Shown piece by piece: positions 7,248 to 10,463 of a stretch of DNA of 10,463 nt (position 1 is its first letter; every line of letters begins with the position of its first letter). Both the position numbers and the translations under genes were made by a program. The notes beneath the pieces were generated by a model. That model worked only from the letters and a program-made list of their open reading frames with translations. It did not search any database and had not been told where the DNA came from. The stretch is from Candidatus Competibacteraceae bacterium (GTDB lineage: Bacteria; Pseudomonadota; Gammaproteobacteria; Competibacterales; Competibacteraceae): NCBI GenBank assembly GCA_020445005.1, contig JAGRHM010000253.1:450-10912 (forward strand), written 5' to 3'.

Positions 7248-8468
7248 CTAGCCCTGGCATTCAATTTTCACCACAAAATCGCGCGCCTCGGCGGCGATCT
7301 CGGCTGTGCCGCGGGCAGAACGGGGCGCACGGCTTTGACAATCCACACCCACGGCGTCCAGGAAGCTGCGCGCCAGGGCCGCCTTGATGGCGAAGTTGAC
7401 ATTTTGCGGAATGTCGCCGGTCATTTCGTGGACACGCACGGCGTTCAGTTTGGAGCTGACCACGCCAACAACCGCACCGTCGCCATCCAGCACCGGGCCG
7501 CCGCTGTTGCCGGATTGAATCGGCGCGGTAAATTGCAATGAGCGGGTATCGTCGCCGGGGCCAATCAGCGAACTGACATTACCGGTAGTCACCTGGGGGC
7601 CGGAACCGAGTAAGCCGCCAAGCGGATAGCCTACGACAATCACCGCTTCACCGAGTTGCGCCTGTCGTCCTTCGCGGAAGACCGCCACACCCGGCCATGC
7701 CGTATCCGCCCGCAACAGCGCCAGGTCGTTGGTGGGATCAGCGAACACCGGCTCCAACCGACAGCGTTGACGAGGGGAGCGGGCCAGAATTTCTCTTGCG
7801 CCTTCAATGACATGGTGGTTGGTTAAAACATAGCCTTCGGGATGAATGCAAAACCCCGTGCCGCTGAACGCGGTGGGACCGGTGGGTTGACCCGAGCCAT
7901 GCCGTGGTCCGGGGCTGGCTATCGGTTGTGTGCCCGGCGCCGGTTGGGGGACCCGTAGCCCGAAATGCGCCGCCAGCGCCGGCAGTCCGGCGGCAAATCC
8001 CTGCCCTACCGCTCGAAATTTCCATTGACCCTGGTGACGATACAGCTCCGCCATGATCATTGCGGTTTCGCCGCGACGGGCCGGCGGCAGCGGGAACAAC
8101 AATAACGGCTTGTCGGCTGCATCGGTCAGCCAGGCCCGAATCGCAGTGAAGACGCCAAAGGTCACGCCCGGCGGCATGCCCGGCTTGATCGCCAGCACGA
8201 TAGCGATGCGGGCGACAGCAGACGGCAACGCATCCAGTTCGATGCGAAACGCGGGGGGATAACCAGCAAATGTCACTGAACCGTCAGGAGAACCGGGCTG
8301 TTCGGCGCTGACCAGATCAGACAGGTCGCGCGCCTGACCATCGGCGCCCAGCAACACTGCGCCAGTCTGAGTTTGCGCCTCGAAGTCTTCGCGCGGTTCG
8401 CCGCTGACGCCGACTACGATCCGTCCACCGCCGATCGGTTGATTCTGTCCTGCTTGCAGTTCACGCAT
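7248..8468 (-). CDS. TerD domain fused to a trypsin-like (DegP-type) serine protease
   Basis: The 406-residue protein has two domains. Residues 1-170 are TerD-like (PF02342): VLLGADGQ at 38-45, SPDGSV at 60-65, and a C-terminal signature spanning 133-170 with ELYRHQGQWKFRAVGQGF. The acidic calcium-binding parts of typical TerD look eroded: DFEAQTQT replaces the usual DFDLDxSA, and the GDNRTG...GDDE loop is missing between SVTFAG and FRIEL. A Pro/Gly linker (171-198) leads to a trypsin-like domain (PF13365 type) with His219 in TNHHV, Asp248 in DPTNDLALL and Ser322 in GNSGGP, a complete triad in DegP order. There is no signal peptide, membrane segment or PDZ domain, so it is probably a cytoplasmic protease. 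GAGGGGG lies four bases upstream of the start. It follows the YrfG-like gene by 75 bp on the same strand. Fold assignments are firm; the substrate and stress signal are unknown. Confidence 0.88.
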   Translation of the reverse strand: MRELQAGQNQPIGGGRIVVGVSGEPREDFEAQTQTGAVLLGADGQARDLSDLVSAEQPGSPDGSVTFAGYPPAFRIELDALPSAVARIAIVLAIKPGMPPGVTFGVFTAIRAWLTDAADKPLLLFPLPPARRGETAMIMAELYRHQGQWKFRAVGQGFAAGLPALAAHFGLRVPQPAPGTQPIASPGPRHGSGQPTGPTAFSGTGFCIHPEGYVLTNHHVIEGAREILARSPRQRCRLEPVFADPTNDLALLRADTAWPGVAVFREGRQAQLGEAVIVVGYPLGGLLGSGPQVTTGNVSSLIGPGDDTRSLQFTAPIQSGNSGGPVLDGDGAVVGVVSSKLNAVRVHEMTGDIPQNVNFAIKAALARSFLDAVGVDCQSRAPRSARGTAEIAAEARDFVVKIECQG

Positions 8469-8543
8469 GATGCCCCCTCACGCCTAACCCGTCGCCTGTG
8501 CGCCCCCCTCAGCCCCGTTCTTCAAAAGGAGGAAGGTAAACGC

Positions 8544-9215
8544 CTATGTAATAGGCAGTAAATCAGAAAAATCATGAATAGCTGGAAATCCGTCCGGTGT
8601 CCGGGGCGGATCGACAGAATCTGGCCGCAGCACCGATACCAGGCGTCTGACGCCATAATCCCGCGCCGTGCGCAGAATCGATAAATTATCGTCCACCAAC
8701 AAGGTGGTTGCCGGATCGAAAGGCTCGATTTCCCGCAGCCGCGGCCAAAATTCCGGTTGTTCCTTGGCCAACCCAAGGTCATGAGCGCAAATCATGGCGT
8801 CAAAATGCCTGGTCAACCGGGTCTTCTCCATCTTCAACGCCAGGCTGTGCTGATGCGCATTGGTAACCAGGAGAATCCGCTTGCCAGCAGCGCGCAAGGC
8901 CGTGAGAAACTCTACAACATGAGGATGGACCGCAATCAGGCCCTCGATTTCGCGTTTCAGCGCCATAATGTCCAGCGCCAGTTCCCGCGTCCAGTAATCC
9001 AGACAATACCACTCCAGCGTCCCCTCAATCGCCTGGGTGCGCGCCTTGATCTCGACGCGCGCCTGATCCAGTGACAAGCCGTGACGTTCGGCATAGCGTT
9101 CCGGGATTAATTCCCGCCAGAAATGATTGTCGAAATGCAAATCCAGCAAAGTACCGTCCATATCCAGCAGCACCGTGTCAATCTCTGGCCATGGCAACCG
9201 CAGGTCATGAGTCAT
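8544..9215 (-). CDS. yrfG: HAD-family IMP/GMP 5'-nucleotidase, YrfG-like
   Basis: The 223-residue protein resembles E. coli YrfG, a HAD hydrolase reported to dephosphorylate purine mononucleotides (GMP, IMP). HAD motif I is LLDMDGT with Asp18 and Asp20; the signature LHFDNHFW and LEWYCLDYW follow in the cap region; motif II is LLVTNAH with Thr118; motif III Lys151 is in LAKEQPEFW; motif IV is the acidic pair Asp175-Asp176 in LLVDDN. All catalytic residues are present. The frame continues to a Met at 9293, but the start at 9215 is preferred because GGAG (9223-9226) lies seven bases upstream and the protein then aligns with YrfG (about 222 residues). It is divergent from cysQ. From memory, Pseudomonas places a YrfG homologue, nudE and cysQ together; here nudE is absent between them. 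The TerD-protease gene follows on the same strand. Confidence 0.9.
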   Translation of the reverse strand: MTHDLRLPWPEIDTVLLDMDGTLLDLHFDNHFWRELIPERYAERHGLSLDQARVEIKARTQAIEGTLEWYCLDYWTRELALDIMALKREIEGLIAVHPHVVEFLTALRAAGKRILLVTNAHQHSLALKMEKTRLTRHFDAMICAHDLGLAKEQPEFWPRLREIEPFDPATTLLVDDNLSILRTARDYGVRRLVSVLRPDSVDPPRTPDGFPAIHDFSDLLPIT

Positions 9216-9263
9216 GGAAAAACTCCGCCGACAAGCGGCCTGGGGTGAATTTTGTGTAGAATT

Positions 9264-9294
9264 AGTGCGTGAATGCAGATGGTTGATACGCACT
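9264..9294. promoter_or_regulatory. Perfect 7-bp dyad in the yrfG/cysQ divergent promoter region
   Basis: AGTGCGT (9264-9270) and ACGCACT (9288-9294) are exact inverted copies separated by 17 bp. The right arm overlaps the end of the candidate cysQ -35 box (9283-9288), so a bound regulator could affect cysQ, yrfG or both. No known operator is recognised. Confidence 0.35.
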
Positions 9295-9309
9295 CCACAT
9301 CATTATAAC
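9283..9309 (+). promoter_or_regulatory. Candidate cysQ promoter, with a minus-strand TATAAT overlapping it
   Basis: TTGATA (9283-9288) and TATAAC (9304-9309) are 15 bp apart, slightly short but with good hexamers. The same AT-rich core reads TATAAT on the minus strand (9302-9307), a perfect -10 for yrfG, although no convincing -35 precedes it. The core could serve both divergent genes. Confidence 0.4.
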
Positions 9310-9331
9310 GACCCACGAGGTTTTTCATGTC

Positions 9332-10177
9332 ATGAACGACGTCCCTCCTATCGAATTGTCCGCCCTGGCGGAGCCGGTTCAGGCCATCGCCCGGGAGGCG
9401 GGACGCCGCATTTTGGACGTGTACGCCGGTTCCTTCAGTATTATCGAAAAAGCCGATCAAAGCCCGGTCACCGAGGCGGATCTCGCCGCCCATAACTGCA
9501 TCCTGCGTGGCCTGATTCGCCTGACCCCCCAGATTCCGATCCTGTCCGAGGAAGCCTCCGAAATCGGTTTCGCGGAACGCAGCCAATGGGAATGGCTGTG
9601 GTTGGTGGACCCCCTCGACGGCACTCGCGAATTTATTCGACGCAGCGATCAGTTCTCCGTGAACATTGCGCTGATTCACCAACATGAGGCCGTGTTCGGA
9701 CTGGTTCTCTCGCCTGTCGACGGCGTCTGTTACTACGCTTGGCGCGGCGGCGGCGCCTGGAAGAAACCCCGCAGCGGCAAACCCGCCTGGCGTATCCAGG
9801 TCGCCCAGAGCAGCCATCAGCCTCCCCGGGTGACTAGCAGTGAAGCTTCTTACCGAAGTCGCCGCTTGCAGGATTATCTGAAACAACTGGGCGACTATCG
9901 ACATCTGTTCATGGGTAGCGCGCTGAAATCGTGCCTGATTGCTGAAGGAAAAGCGGATCTTTATCCGCGCTTCGGGCCAACCGGCGAATGGGATACGGCT
10001 GCTGCGCAAATCATTATCGAGGAAGGCGGAGGTCAGATGACCGACATGCAGCTGCGGCCGCTGCGCTATAACGCCCGGCCTGTGCTGATTAACCCCGATT
10101 TCTTTGCATTCGGCGACACCGGACGCGATTGGTCCCGCTATTTATCGCAACGCCAATCCCGTGCGGTTAGTAATTAG
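9332..10177 (+). CDS. cysQ: 3'(2'),5'-bisphosphate nucleotidase CysQ
   Basis: The 281-residue protein belongs to the inositol monophosphatase superfamily and matches the CysQ branch, which hydrolyses 3'-phosphoadenosine 5'-phosphate (PAP), a by-product of PAPS reduction and sulfotransfer, to AMP. Metal-binding landmarks are all present: SPVTEAD (Asp50), LSEEAS (Glu73), WLVDPLDGTREF (Asp93, Asp96, Thr98) and GEWDTAAAQ (Trp220, Asp221) followed by EEGGGQMTD. The WLVDPLDGTREFI form and the length (E. coli CysQ is about 246) favour CysQ over SuhB-type phosphatases. The start at 9332 has only a distant AGG (9318-9320, 11 bases away); a two-codon frame ATG-TCA-TGA at 9327 overlaps it. The last residues and stop (Val-Ser-Asn-TAG) lie in a 7-bp repeat-like stretch. 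zapE begins 40 bp downstream, so the two are probably co-transcribed. Confidence 0.94.
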   Translation: MNDVPPIELSALAEPVQAIAREAGRRILDVYAGSFSIIEKADQSPVTEADLAAHNCILRGLIRLTPQIPILSEEASEIGFAERSQWEWLWLVDPLDGTREFIRRSDQFSVNIALIHQHEAVFGLVLSPVDGVCYYAWRGGGAWKKPRSGKPAWRIQVAQSSHQPPRVTSSEASYRSRRLQDYLKQLGDYRHLFMGSALKSCLIAEGKADLYPRFGPTGEWDTAAAQIIIEEGGGQMTDMQLRPLRYNARPVLINPDFFAFGDTGRDWSRYLSQRQSRAVSN

Positions 10178-10186
10178 TGATTCGTC
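10166..10186 (+). repeat. Short heptamer-like repeat at the end of cysQ
   Basis: Three consecutive 7-bp units, gttagta, attagtg and attcgtc, span the cysQ stop codon (10175-10177). They look like an AT-richer relative of the GCGAGTR heptamers near phaC. With only three diverged units this could be chance. Confidence 0.35.
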
Positions 10187-10217
10187 AAAAGCAAACCAGA
10201 CTTTATTGAGTTCCGCT

Positions 10218-10463
10218 ATGCCCTACGAACGTTATCGCCTTGATCTGGAAAGGGAAGGATTCCAGCATGATCCTGCCCAAGAACGGGCTATTCTGCACTT
10301 GCAGAAAATCTACGATCAATTGATGGCTCAACCGGAGCCAGCGCCCATTAAGAAGACCGGTGGCCTGTTAAGCCGGTTAACCGGTCGCGATAAACCTGCC
10401 GCCGCCAGTAGCAGCCCTGCGATTCGCGGACTCTATATGTGGGGCGGCGTCGGTCGCGGCAAG
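10218..10463 (+). CDS. zapE: Cell division protein ZapE (AFG1-family ATPase), 3' partial
   Basis: Only the first 82 codons are in the window. The N-terminus (YERYRLDLEREGFQHDPAQ) and the stretch RGLYMWGGVGRGK at the window end match ZapE/AFG1 ATPases; GGVGRGK is the Walker A P-loop, cut just before its Thr/Ser. Between them a linker rich in Pro, Ala and Ser (about residues 40-69, with GLLSRLTGR) corresponds to the variable region of ZapE. In E. coli ZapE is an ATPase that associates with FtsZ at the constricting ring and matters under heat and low oxygen; the mitochondrial relative Afg1 acts in protein quality control. The start is the first Met; only a weak TTGAG precedes it. The 40-bp gap after cysQ contains no terminator. 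Confidence 0.92.
   Translation, partial: MPYERYRLDLEREGFQHDPAQERAILHLQKIYDQLMAQPEPAPIKKTGGLLSRLTGRDKPAAASSSPAIRGLYMWGGVGRGK

Noticed and set aside
7248..8468. A tellurite-resistance (ter) operon
   Set aside because: Only one TerD-like domain is present, fused to a protease, with no terA, terB, terC, terE or terZ genes beside it.
9212..10009. 265-codon open frame on the minus strand opposite cysQ
   Set aside because: It is fully antisense to a well-supported cysQ, has no recognisable domain, and reflects the GC-rich codon usage of cysQ.

Overview
The window looks like chromosomal DNA of a gammaproteobacterium that stores polyhydroxyalkanoate (PHA). It has moderate GC, is densely coded, and every protein I could place (PhaC class I, phasin, PepN, YrfG, CysQ, ZapE) has its closest remembered relatives in that class. 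A Competibacter/Contendobacter-like PHA accumulator would fit, but that is only an impression. There are no RNA genes, insertion sequences, CRISPR arrays or origins that I can see, and no gene-free stretch exceeds 200 bp.

Layout. 1-645 (+): the 3' part of an endonuclease/exonuclease/phosphatase-family gene whose start lies outside the window. 646-769: a short convergent intergenic region with a strong minus-strand terminator flanked by two inverted arrays of a 7-bp repeat. 770-6008 (-): three genes transcribed pepN -> phasin -> phaC. The phasin has its own TTGACA promoter embedded in three TGCA-type palindromes, and a terminator separates phasin from phaC. 6009-6204: divergent promoter region. 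6205-7179 (+): a membrane-anchored Sel1-repeat protein. 7248-9215 (-): a HAD-family nucleotidase (YrfG-like), followed by an unusual fusion of a TerD domain to a DegP/trypsin-type serine protease. 9216-9331: divergent promoter region. 9332-10463 (+): cysQ, then the first 82 codons of zapE, cut by the window end.

How the genes work together. Phasin and PhaC make up a PHA-granule module: the synthase polymerises 3-hydroxyacyl-CoA and the phasin coats the granule. Separate promoters and an intervening terminator should let phasin be made in excess of synthase, and the palindromes resemble the operators of PhaR-type granule-sensing repressors. CysQ (PAP phosphatase) and YrfG (IMP/GMP nucleotidase) are nucleotide-housekeeping enzymes that sit near each other in other gammaproteobacteria. 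PepN, the Sel1 protein and ZapE are general cell-maintenance genes with no visible link to PHA.

Most unusual item: the TerD-protease fusion at 7248-8468. It combines a stress-associated TerD fold, whose acidic calcium-binding segments look eroded, with an intact His-Asp-Ser protease domain. It has no signal peptide, no PDZ domain and no other ter genes in view.
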